64,000 nt of DNA from Heliopora coerulea. Its lineage: Eukaryota; Cnidaria; Anthozoa; Scleralcyonacea; Helioporidae. The DNA lies in contig JASJOG010000279.1 in assembly GCA_030142905.1 (NCBI GenBank), positions 287,501 to 351,500 of the forward strand, written 5' to 3'. Numbering within the stretch: the first letter of the stretch is position 1; each line of letters starts with the position of its first letter. The position numbers and the translations under genes were made by a program. The notes beneath the pieces were generated by a model. It saw only the letters and a program-made list of their open reading frames with translations, made no database searches and was not told where the DNA came from. Of this stretch, positions 32,669 through 42,751 are shown one piece after another.

Positions 32669-33223
32669 TAATTCTTTTTTCATTTAAAAGTTTTGATATA
32701 TTCCATATGGAGTAACCAGCATTTATTTTTATGTAGTCAACTTGTTAATATTTTTTCTTAATAAAGAGTGTAAATATAGTTAACAAGCAGTGACTTACAG
32801 TATTATACTTGAACTAAGCAAAATCTTGGCCGAAAATGTAATAGGATGAGGTGGGGTGAGGCAGGATGAATTAAGGTAGATTGATATACATGTAAAATGG
32901 GACATGATAGAATGCACAGTTAAGATGTAACACTCCAGTACCAGGTTAACTGTGGCTACAGTCCTTGGTTATCTCAACTCCTCCACATTGTCATTGCTTC
33001 TATTGGTACAGAACTATAATCCCAAATGCTCAGGAAGCATATACTTAATTCAAAATTTTTGCACATCATTATAAACTCTAGTATATATGCAGCAAAATTG
33101 CATTTCCTGTATATTCTTGAGTATAATAAAGATTCTCCAAATCAAAATTTTCCCGGGGGTAAGCTCCCTGACCCCCCCCAGAAGTGTCACAAACAGGTCA
33201 AAATTAACCTTGGATCCGCCCCC
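32669..33223. other. 3' flank of the nested hAT
   Basis: AT-rich, with no coding content. It runs from the transposase stop to the CCGCCCCCG terminus. A CCCGGGGGTAAGCTCCCTGA block sits close to the end. Confidence 0.5.
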
Positions 33224-33910
33224 GTTCTCGTTACTTTTTTAAGTAATGGTATTGTATAAGAAAGACATGATTTCTGTAAACTTTTCTTGCCGATATCACC
33301 AGAATATTTCGAACCAGTTTCACTGGGTTTCGAAACATTCCCATGGCCACTCGAAGCAAAACGACAGCTCCCTTCATTTTCAGGTGTACGTGCAAAAACT
33401 GCCAAATAATGGACAGAGAAGAGGAATGCATTTGCTGTCAGGAAATTCAAGTGGTGCTAGATAAGAACGAGGTGTATGAAGTTGAAAGACCGCAAAAGCG
33501 CTACTGTTGTATAACAGATAATCCTGGTTTTCGTGCTGTTTGTTTAAATCGTTGGAGCTTGCAGGCTGCCTGATTTCAGTACAAACAACAATATGGGTCA
33601 AAGGCAGTTGAGAGACCAGAACATAAAATCCAAAAACACGTGGCTTATAGACAGTTAGTTCGTTGGTGTTGGGGTGTTGTTAGGAAAGAGATACGAGTCA
33701 TTCTGCCATCTTGCGCTGTCAGTTGCATACGAGCCCATTTCCCTCCACCCGGTGAAGAAGACTTTGTATTCACTGGATTTCATTTTGCAGATGAATAATG
33801 AGAGAAATGTGATGTTATTACTGGAAAAGACAACTCTGTTCTTAAATAATTAGTTTGTTTATTTATTTAATCTTGATATGTGATGGTCAATGACAACTTG
33901 TTTAGGGGGC

Positions 33911-36263
33911 TTAGGGATTCGAGCAATACATTTTTTTTTTTTGGCTTGCTTGGTGGCACTCAATCGTTCTCCCTTCTTGAATTTTGACTACATCTTCCAT
34001 CATAGCTTTAACATACTTAAATGATTTTTGCTCCTTGATAGGTTTTGCTACCCAATTCTTTCGTTTAAGGTAAACAACATTATACCTCTTTCCTTGATTT
34101 TCCCCATTGATGACGACTGCTTGCTTTCTATTTACATTGGCATTGTGATCAAGGGCAGCTAGTTGAGTTCGAGCGACCATTCCCTTGAAACTGAAATGCT
34201 CTTGCTTTGGGAGATACTTAAGCATAAGTGAATGGTATTGCTCTAGCTCACTGGTATGATGGAATTCAGTGAGTTTTTTTGAGATCTTTTAGTAATTTCT
34301 TGTTGGTAACAACTTCTTCAAGAGCAACGTGAGCAGGAGAACCAGCATCAAGCCACATGATGCTTTTTCGTTCTTTTTTGGACATTCCAGGATGACAACA
34401 CTTATTAAACGAATAATGATCATTCCAACTGTGCTTATCAACAATGTGATGCAGAATGGATATCCACTTTTCTTGAAGCACGTCAACATTCCCATCACAG
34501 GTTGATGCACTCCACCAGAAGTGATTTTAAACTGATTGAATCCATGGCATCAACTGTGCACATTTTTTTTTCTTTGCCTTCTTAGTTAATTTTTTGGTGA
34601 CCCACTTTGACAAATGCCAAACTTCATATTGATGTTTGATGTTAGGGTAATCACTCTTCATTCTTGCAGTGATAGTAGTGTGTTGGTCAGTTGTTAGGCA
34701 TCGCACTGGGATGTTATCCTGAAGAAGGGCATTTAGTGTTTGTTTGCATCCCTCATACTCCATAGCATTGGATGAAGTAACTTCTGTTACTTGAACAACA
34801 CTAAAATCTACCAGCTTTCCTGATTTCTCATCCATCATGCTGTATGTCCCATACTTTGCAGAATGACCAGGACTGTCACATCTACCATCACCACAAATGT
34901 CAATATGAGAAACATGTTTGAGTTGCTGAATTACCCCATCTCAATTTGATTCACATACTTTATTTATAACTGGAAACAAGAATTTATCTTGTGTTGAATA
35001 AAAATGTGAAGAACTAATGAATTGTAAATTTAGATATAATGCGAAGTGGTGAATATGTTGGTAAGTATTACCACTAGACAGAATTGAAGCTGGAATCATC
35101 AAATTCCCAGCTGCTGCCCCATTCACAATAGGCTGTGATTTCCAAGTTTTTGAATGTCTGTTCAGGCAAGTAATCGTAATTATAATCATGCTACCTTGAT
35201 GTTTTGTTTTTGATGTGATTATGCTTCCACACTGTTGACAGACCCTGAAAAGCTTGTCAAGTTGACTTTCAAAAACAATGATCTTTTTTTCTCCAGATGT
35301 TGGCACATCAGTATCTTCATATTCACTGTCAATACTCTCATCACTGGTTGCAGGACTTACTGGAGAATAATCTGAGCTATCGTCAGAAGGAATACCACAA
35401 TGCTCACTATCACTATTGCCACTCTCAGCTTCATCCGGATCTTTATCATCTGGTTTGGGAGGCTTTACAGGATAATTGTAGTATTGTAGATCATCAGGAC
35501 AGCCCAAAGGATTTAAATCCTTAGCTAATTGGTTGTTGGTTCCTTCACTCTTAGCACGTTGAGTTGCTTCAAACAAAAAAAAAGTTGTCAGTCTGAGTTT
35601 TGACTGATCTGAAGCATTTTACAGTATTTGCTGTAATGTTTGTAGTAGTTTGTATGACAATTTCTTTTTTGTTGGCTTGGGTGGATGAATGTGATGACAA
35701 AGGAATTTCTTCAAAGCCTTTACACACATCCATCTCAGTATGCTGCACAGAACTGGTGCAAGGCACTACATCTCCCACTTGGCCTTCTGAATTACAAGTG
35801 GTAACCTTTAACACAAAATAAAATCTTATTATACATTGTGAGACAAAGTATTAAAGGCGAACTTTCGTTTTGATGTTATTCGAAACAGATATGTGATAAA
35901 TGCAACATAAACGTATTTAAGTTTCAATACGCACCTTACTCTCACGAGCTTTGATTTGTCTTCGACTGGATGGGCGAAGTGGGCTTTTTTCGCTTTGGCG
36001 AACGCAAATAACGTTGGAAGTGCGGAGCGTTTCAACGTTTTTGGCTTTTTGCGGCCGCAAATTTCAGTTGCTGGCTCAAAACAGTCGGGTTCAAAGTGAA
36101 CACTGCATACAAACGAATGCCCTGGCTTTCGCGGGTTGTTTCTCTTGATATTTCGAAGCCAAACGCTTTTCAAGGGACCACTAGGAAGTCTGTGATAAGT
36201 AATATCTGTTCCTTTCGTTTTTCTCCAGCCATTCGTGCACATAGGTACCATAGAATGCGGCAT
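33911..36263 (-). pseudogene. Kolobok transposase with N-terminal THAP domain, decayed
   Basis: Exon 1 (36263-35940) starts MPHSMVPMCTNGWRKTKG and contains the THAP C2CH finger (C, then W, then FVCSVHFEPDCF), a DNA-binding domain, ending before GTAAGG. Exon 2 (35805-33911) follows GTGTTAAAG, in phase. It contains an acidic linker, a CQQCG motif, GDGRCDSPGHSAKYGTYS (first catalytic Asp), DFSVVQVTEVTSSNAM, CLTTDQHTT, YEVWHLSKW, then NHFWWSASTCDGNVD and ARTQLAALDHNANVNR. These are hallmarks of Kolobok transposases. Damage: a frameshift in a T9 run near 35577, TGA at 34941, TAA at 34527, and a frameshift in an A7 run near 34273. It is convergent with the Cys-rich gene, and its start lies just inside the right inverted repeat. 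Confidence 0.85.
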
Positions 36264-36348
36264 TTTACTAATATAAAGCGCGTCTAATTTGAATAACAAA
36301 GAAGAGGAAAGATTTTCTAATTTCGCGGGTTTGAGCGAGTACCACGAG

Positions 36349-36705
36349 AAGCACTCAGTGACGTCATATTTGGTATTCCGCTGACAATCCGCGTCTGCTT
36401 GGGAAAGACAACATGGCGTCGCAAATTTGGCAAAATTTCGAACTTCGGCGGGCAATAACTCATCAACTAAATGAAATTAATCAAATTACTTATTCTACAT
36501 AATGAAAAAGTGCTTTTTTCTAATTCTTTAGGCATATTCTTTACGTAGAATTTTACCTCTTTAAGTTTCATACAGTTCTTTTAAGAACTGAACTATCGAA
36601 CAGTCTTTGGTAACTGTGTATACCTCTTTAAAGCGTGTATTACTCTTTATCTTCTACTTTATCTTAAATTACCAGTCACCATGGTATCTACGTATTTAAA
36701 AACTG
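36349..36705. repeat. Right long inverted repeat of the Kolobok-type element
   Basis: It is the reverse complement of 29339-29697, with a diverged central segment. The transposase ATG at 36263 lies 86 bases inside it. The 13-base TATCTATAGTTAT direct repeat begins right after it. Confidence 0.9.
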
Positions 36706-36719
36706 TATCTATAGTTATG

Positions 36720-38160
36720 TCATCTAGTGCATCTCCAGTTGAGGAAACGTTTTAGTTGATTGTGCTTAATGATTAAATTGTTGAATCATTTGTACTGGTC
36801 ATCGCGTGGCTTAAAGATTTTTAGGGGGATGGAAAACCTAACTGTCCGTCGATAGTTATCTCTTTGAAGAGCAGATCGCCTCAGATGCAACCGCTCGCCC
36901 AGGATTTTTGCAAGGATGTCAAATAGACCTCTGCTTGGCTGCTCTGAGGGAATGCTTCCCCATCGGTGGCGTAGCCACGGAGGGGGGATTTGGGTGGTTT
37001 AATCCCCCGTAGCTGCAACGACCTGGAGTTTCCAGTTCCATAATGAGTCATAAGACAGTATCACAATCTGGCCAGCTTTGATTTGCGAGTACCAAACCAT
37101 TCGTGGCGTCGCGATAAATTGTTGGAACGTATTATCCGAAGTGCTGAAGTGTGGATGTGAATATTTGGTCAGTTGTCAGCAGGATATTCAAATAACGTTA
37201 ATCGCTGACGAACGTCGATTGTCGGACAAAAGCGTTTGCAGGCCATTGATTATAGTCAGCGGCAAAACCAGTCCATTGTGATGCTTTTACGCTCTATATT
37301 ACTCACAATTTATTGAGCATTATTGCTGACATTTTCGAGGACAAAGCCTTACCAAAATTACCGTTCTCCTTCTGTAACGAAACATTCTCTCCAGCGGTGT
37401 TTAATGGTGTTACTGTCGATTGTATTTACTCGTCAACGTCCCCAAGAAACTCATGCGCCTAATTCTGTTTTACCAGTCCTAGACTGGGTACTTTTAAACG
37501 ATCATTTTATGCCACATATTTCCGTATTTTTTGTCGATTAATAAACCATATACGAAGTACGGAAATTAATCTCCACCTTTCAAGTTTAATCCAGGGAAAT
37601 CCAAATTAGACACTGTTTTTTGAAATACAATAAAGTAGGTAGAGGCTGGAACCCTCGAAATTGACCTTAGTTCAAACAAAAATAACCGAAATAAAGCAAA
37701 AAATGCGAAGTCATATCTACTCGAGTCTTCTTATAAAAAAAAATTCTGTAAATAGAAGTGAAATACACGAAGGAAGGGCTTTAAAAGGCACGGTCGTTAA
37801 CCTAACTCTCCATTACCATGACGAGCAAATACCTCTCTTGTGTAATAAACTAGCACAGAAAAAGGCAATACATCTTTTGGACTGGTGAAAATTTTCAGCG
37901 GCAAGAGTTGCTCGATATTGAAACCTCCCCACAAAAAAAAAATTCCTTGCTAGGCGCCTGTTCCCCATTTTTTTAGGTTAGAGTCTTTACAAAGCCAACT
38001 TCAGGATAATGAATTGACAGCGCTTGTACACAACAAACTAATAAGAAGACTGAGAAATTACAGTACTTCACCTGTCGTTTGTCAAACCTATCGTACCCTC
38101 GACGCCATTCACCTTTAGTTTGACGTTACATTTTTAATAATTTTTTTTTGTGAACGGAAA
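36720..38160. other. Non-coding stretch, nothing recognised
   Basis: Several short frames (around 37078-37281, 37323-37541, 37661-37888) have no recognisable domain. No repeat boundaries stand out. Confidence 0.4.
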
Positions 38161-38162
38161 CA

Positions 38163-38453
38163 AAAGTAAAGGTAAAGGTAAAGTGTTTTTATTTATACTG
38201 GATAAGCCCATCAGTTACCTGACCTGTTCTCCCTAGATGTTCAGTAAGGGCCACCCCTCGTGGGTCCTATATTACTACAGGGGAAGACCGGAGCACCCGT
38301 AGAAAACCCGAGATGCTTGGTAGAGACGAACTGGACAGCACTCTTCTTACTTGTGACAAAGGTAACTTTAATCAGATGACTGCTTGGAGCCGGAATCCAA
38401 CCCAAGACAGAGTGGTGAGAGATACGTGCACTACCACTGTGACACCAGCATCC
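38163..38453 (-). mobile_element. tRNA-like SINE, family A, minus-strand copy
   Basis: The tail side starts with an AAAGGTAAAGGTAAAG array, which on the minus strand is a CTTTAC simple-repeat 3' tail. Then come GGGCCACCCCTCGTGGGTCC and AAAACCCGAGATGCTTGG, and the head AGTGGTGAGAGATACGTGCA. Confidence 0.8.
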
Positions 38454-39263
38454 CTAAATAGAAACCATTTTTGAGGCTGCTGAGAGGGGCTTCAGCCCTT
38501 CAGCCTCCCCCCTGAGTGCTCTACTGCTCAGATGCGATTGAGCAACAACTCTGACTGAAATTAGATATGATACATTCTGTATGCATCCTGCCATCATTAT
38601 AGATGGCCACATTTTTCTGAACACACCAGATTTCAGGCCTGACAGGGGGCGTGGTATATTATTTTATTGGTTGACAGCTTTAATTAATTGAAACAACAAC
38701 TCCTGGAATTACTAAACGTAATCAATTATCCACCTTACCTCCGGAGACAGTCGTATCGCTGTTCATAAAATATCCTTCAACCTTGTGAGTTTGCCTGTTT
38801 TCAATTTTGTCGACGGCATTTTGGTCAAGCCAACCTGAAACAAAACGTAGCGTGAAGGAGGTCGGTTCGTTGCTATACATAATACAGACCATGCAGTGAG
38901 AAGTTCAAAGACTGCAAACAAATAAGCAGCCATACAGGATGAATGGATTTGGACGTATTTAAAGGGCTGATCAAATGGAACTAGCTAGCCCAGCTACCAG
39001 GGGTGGCTCTGTTAACCGGGATGATATTTTCTACGCGATCACGTGAAAAAATAATTTTGGTTAACCAGCGCGGAGCTCGCCTTCCTCATTTACTGCGCTT
39101 GCGCAAAGAAGTCGTAGTCGGCTAGCCCGTCTCAGAGTGATCATATGGGAGAAGGTCAGTCCGGTGAAGCGGGATCCCGGTTGATTTCAGCCAAGATCTC
39201 GGCAAAGTGGACTGGCTCGCTTACTCTGTGATCGCAGAAACGTTTCACAGTCTACTTCAAAGC

Positions 39264-39816
39264 TAAGGGGCTACTTATATGGACACGGGTAAAAGGGTTA
39301 CCCTCTCTCTCGCGCTACCCTGGCCGAGATACTTTCACGATAATATTATTTGAACTCTTCCGCAAGTGTTTATTTGCAGAGGTCTTCGCTTGCCTCGGTT
39401 AATAGGGTTACTATTGTAGTAGGTTCACCCTTTGCGAGACTGGGTAACCCTTGAGGTCAAGACAAGTTTCAACCATGTGAACGACTTGACGAGACCACCC
39501 GAGTTGTGTATGAAGTCGAGCGTACGCAATTAGTTTTGTTTCACGAACAGGTTTTGCTTTATGGCAACTTGTCCAGCAAGAACATCCTGTTGAGTTTGCC
39601 TCTGCATGGTTATGGTTTCTATTATTTTAACGACAATAATATTCGAGAACATAAGATAACATTGCTACGGATTTGAGCATGTGATTCGCCGTCTTTGCAC
39701 TTCAGGGTAAATCTCAACATCCCGTTTACGGTGCACTTTCCATATAAACGGTCGATAAAGTTGTCTTTTGGGGATAGGGTAATCCTATCGACCAAGTCCA
39801 TATAAATAGCCTCTAA
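39264..39816. mobile_element. MITE with GGGGCTACTTATATGG termini
   Basis: The left end is AGGGGCTACTTATATGGACA. The right end on the opposite strand is AGAGGCTATTTATATGGACT. Inner inverted blocks contain GGGTTACCC. A one-ended relative is at 10890-11035. Confidence 0.75.
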
Positions 39817-39981
39817 AGAGAGATGTCCGGCCCGTGATCAGCCCTGAAGAAGGAAAATACTCGGCAAACTTGGATGAGTAAATGCTTAGCCCCATTCCTG
39901 TAGCTAACTCGAGCCTAAACACTTCAAGTTTTCTACATAAAATGGGCAGGTAACACTAACTAAAATCTAGGTTTATGTATA

Positions 39982-40562
39982 CAGTCGACTTTCTCCGAAC
40001 CGGACACGCTCGGGCCCAACCGTAAGTGTCCGTCTCAGAGAGGAGTCCGCCTTGTAGAGAGCTCATGCGACGTGACACCTGACATTTGTGACGTCATACT
40101 TGCAACGCAAAATTGAATGTTCACAGTCCCCTTACGTGAAACTAAGCACACTTTAGAGGCACGAACTTGGTTATAGATTGTCTGGAGAAATGCGGGGCAA
40201 AGAACGAGGATCAAGGGAAAAAGGAAGACGGGTGAATTTCATAAAACGTCTGAACGGTCGAGCAAACAAACCATTGTACTGATTTTTGGTTACAAGTTAA
40301 TAAGACATTATAAATTCTTGTCTCACATGTCGAACGTGACGAGTGTGATGTACGCAAATTTGCGTTTCAAGTGTCCGGCTTCATGGATATTTTGAACCAA
40401 AATTCTTCCAAAAAGCGTCCGCTGTCCGCTTTAAAGAGATTTCCGCCTTATAGACAGTTAATATACAGGGAAATATGTTACGTAGGACTGGGACCAGCTA
40501 GTCGTGCCCAGCTTAGAGAGGTGTTCGCTTCATAGAGGTGTCCGCATTCAGAAAGTTGACTA
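39982..40562. mobile_element. Mariner-type MITE with TA flanks
   Basis: The left end is TA then CAGTCGACTTTCTCCGAACC. The right end on the opposite strand is TA then TAGTCAACTTTCTGAATGCG. It is about 580 bases with no transposase frame. GTGTCCG and AGAGAGG blocks recur in inverted positions inside both ends. Confidence 0.8.
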
Positions 40563-40708
40563 TATCCACTTACATACCGCTGTTGACTGCTTCGCGAAGG
40601 ATTTCTGGAACGGAAGAGGCTCGGGTTACGGACGTCGATTCTTCCTCTAATGTCTTCTTGTAAGCTTTATTTTCGACTGAAAAAGAATGTATGCGTAAAT
40701 GTGATCTA

Positions 40709-41050
40709 GGATGGTGGCAGCAATTCTCCGACACAGTGGTTAACGTCCTGACTAGAGGGCTAAACCTGAGGGGCCAGGAGCACGCCCCTTTATAATTTCC
40801 TTATTTGAAGGTCGAAAACATGTTATTTTTCACAAAGAATAACAACGACAACCGACTAGAAACAGTTCAATCGTAGATTTAACATGAAGGCAACAGTTTA
40901 TTACCTTTCTTGGCTAAGTCAGTAACAAGTACTCATAGCTGGTACAATAGATAAATGTGTTATCATCGGTGAAAATTCCCCAACGAATTTTAAATTTTTC
41001 CCGACAAGGGGCTAATATATAGGGGGCTATATATATAATATGTAAGGGGT
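40709..41050. repeat. Dispersed repeat, copy 2 (first copy 18771-19115)
   Basis: It shares CACGCCCCTTTATAATTT, TTATTTGAAGGTCGAAAACA, CCGACTAGAAA and GGCTAAGTCAGTAACAAGTA with the first copy, in the same orientation. No coding content. Confidence 0.7.
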
Positions 41051-41352
41051 TATAGCGCCACCCATAGGTGGGATACGAAAATAGATGGGGAGCCTCAATG
41101 ACTACGACATTTTCGCGAAGTATTTTAGTTGCTAAAGCAGTGCATGAGAGGACATCCAAAAAGTGTAGCTGGAGCGATACTCAGACCCTAGGAAGAAACT
41201 GTACGTGTCCGAATAATTGATGGACCTTCTTTGGAACCCATGTTTAGCTGGAATTCATATTTAGCTTCCCTTTCTTAAAACCAGTAATTCGAATAATTTC
41301 GTCCATGGTCGCAGTACTACGGGAATAAGAAAGAGTGTATTTTGACCTCGTG

Positions 41353-41612
41353 TAAGGGTAAATGTAGTGTCTTAATTTATTCTGGATGACCCTATGAGCT
41401 AACTGTCCTAACGGGTCCAGTGTTACTTAGTAGGAAACCGGAGTATCCAGAGAAAACCTGCGATGTTTAGTAGAGTCAAACTGGACAACACTCTTCTCAC
41501 ATGCGACCAAGGTAACTTTAATTCGATAACTGCACGAGGCCGGGATGGAAACAAAGTCACAGTGGTGAGAGACACGCGCACGTTCACTGAGCCACCAGCA
41601 CTCCCAGCCGTG
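41353..41612 (-). mobile_element. tRNA-like SINE, family A, minus-strand copy
   Basis: Landmarks: AAATGTAGTGTCTTAATTTA, GGGTCCAGTGTTACTTAGTA, AGAGAAAACCTGCGATGTTT and AGTGGTGAGAGACACGCGCA. A short stretch usual between the tail and the GGTCCAGT block is missing. Frames on both strands across 41423-41816 come from this copy plus a CT-rich stretch. Confidence 0.75.
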
Positions 41613-42080
41613 CGAATGCAATGTTTTAGTTCCTTGCTTAGCACTTTGCCATTTACATCTTCGTGCTTCTCTTCCTCTTCTTCTTTCCCTTTCCTGCACC
41701 TTCCCTCGACCTTCTTTACATCCCGGTTTTGTCCCTTTCCATCCTTCCGGTGGGACAAACTACTCCCTCTGCGCCCAACTGGCTGCGCCACTGCAAAAAA
41801 TCTCGAATTGCAGTAAACAGAGATATCTTACCTGAGGCAGTGAAAATGAATTTGATCGATATAAACAAGAAAATAAAAATGTGAGAGATCATCACTGGGA
41901 TTTCTTTTATCAGGGTGTGACTTTTCAAGACGTGTACCTAAAAGACAAAAAAACAAGTCAGAAAAACAAAGAAAACTGTATGAAAACAGAATGGAGTGAT
42001 TATAGTTATTCGTTCGGTTGAAATGGCCATAACTCTTTCATTGCTGGACCTCTCAACTCGAACTATAAAATCGTCTGGGA

Positions 42081-42751
42081 TTAAGACTGGTTCACGCGAG
42101 CGACATAAGCGTAAGGACAAGATCAATACAAAAACAAAGCATGATTGATATCTCCTCTGGGACCTGAAAAGGCAAAACAACAAGAATTTTTCTTTGTTTC
42201 GTCTTTTGTTCGGCTCTTGGTTTGTGCTTGGACTACATATATGACCTTAAAGCTGTTTACTCGGGCGATATTTTGGAGGGATTTTTCTCATCCTGGAGCA
42301 TGCTTTTGAGTAAATAACTGATCAAAGTATTGTACCGTATAGCTTTGCACAAATGATCCGCAAGTCAATGCACTCAATCGCATGTACCAGGAGGCTAAAA
42401 ATCGCCCTTTTAAACAGCCCTTTAAGCTAGTGTTATATCAGATACATGTCTTAAGAGCTGTTTTCACGGTCGATTCTTCTTCCGATTTTTCTCATCCAGA
42501 AGTATGCTATTGAGTAAACAACTCACCAAAGTATTGTATCGTATAGCTTTGCACAAATGACCTGCAAGTCAATGCACTCGATCGCATGTGTCAGGGGGCT
42601 AAAAATAGCAGCAAAAATCGCCCGTTTAAACAGCCCTTTATGCTTATGACGATCCTTATGTCGCAGGCTTGACTTCATTCCTTTGTTTTGGCTTTTGTTT
42701 TGTCCTTATGCTTGTGCTTATGCTGATGCTCACGTGTGAACCAGGCCTTAA
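42081..42751. mobile_element. MITE with TTAA flanks, split by a nested tandem MITE pair
   Basis: The left end is TTAAGACTGGTTCACGCGAG and the right end CACGTGTGAACCAGGCCTTA. The interior matches the uninterrupted copy at 26735-26984 up to TTGGACTACA and again from GACGATCCTTATGTCGCAGG. The 400 bases between are the nested pair. Confidence 0.8.
42246..42635 (+). mobile_element. Two tandem MITE copies nested in another MITE
   Basis: Copy one (about 42246-42425) runs from TTAAAGCTGTTTACTCGGGC to AAACAGCCCTTTAA. Copy two (about 42450-42635) runs from TTAAGAGCTGTTTTCACGGT to AAACAGCCCTTTA. Both contain GTATTGTA-CGTATAGCTTTG and CAAGTCAATGCACTC. The ends are inverted repeats based on AAAGGGCTGTTT. 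Confidence 0.75.

Larger units (their letters stand above)
29998..33224 (+). mobile_element. hAT transposon nested in the intron of the Kolobok passenger gene
   Basis: The left end CAGAGGCGGATTCA and the right end, on the opposite strand, CGGGGGCGGATCCA are typical hAT termini. TTCTC lies directly outside both ends, but a full 8-base duplication is not seen. Removing 29998-33224 leaves a normal short intron with intact GTAAGT and TTTTCAG. It carries one transposase frame (30446-32668). Confidence 0.8.
29737..33798 (+). pseudogene. P2X7 C-terminal-like Cys-rich protein of the Kolobok-type element
   Basis: Exon 1 (29737-29975) encodes an acidic Ser-rich N terminus, then GYQFQPRR, and ends SVARLDNLD plus two bases before GTAAGT. 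Exon 2 (33384-33798) follows the acceptor CCTTCATTTTCAG. In phase the junction reads DWCTCKNCQIMDREEECICC, then ITDNPGFRAVCLNRWSLQAA, then a TGA (33571-33573) where the family has Trp, then YRQLVRWCWG, LPSCAVSCIRAHFP and TGFHFADE before TAA. The Cys pattern and YRQ-W-WG-IP-C-IR-FP order match the zinc-binding 'ballast' domain at the C terminus of P2X7 receptors and stand-alone invertebrate relatives. Only the one stop damages it. The 3.4 kb intron is about 180 bases without the nested hAT. Confidence 0.8.
29339..36705. mobile_element. Kolobok-type DNA transposon with two convergent genes and a nested hAT
   Basis: Long inverted repeats close the element: 29339-29697 and 36349-36705. Their outer 145 bases and inner 115 bases match well, while the middle 95 bases are diverged. 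Between them, a transposase gene with a THAP domain runs leftward and a Cys-rich two-exon gene runs rightward. Both begin close to the inner end of an inverted repeat, so the repeats probably act as promoters for both. A hAT element (29998-33224) has inserted into the intron of the rightward gene. The 13-base TATCTATAGTTAT occurs directly at 29292-29304 and 36706-36718, next to the right end and 34 bases outside the left end. An intact TTAA duplication, expected for Kolobok, is not seen. Confidence 0.85.

Noticed and set aside
41423..41816. Overlapping open frames of 90-122 codons on both strands
   Set aside because: They are SINE family A plus a CT-rich stretch; the Lys/Glu-rich part comes from simple sequence.
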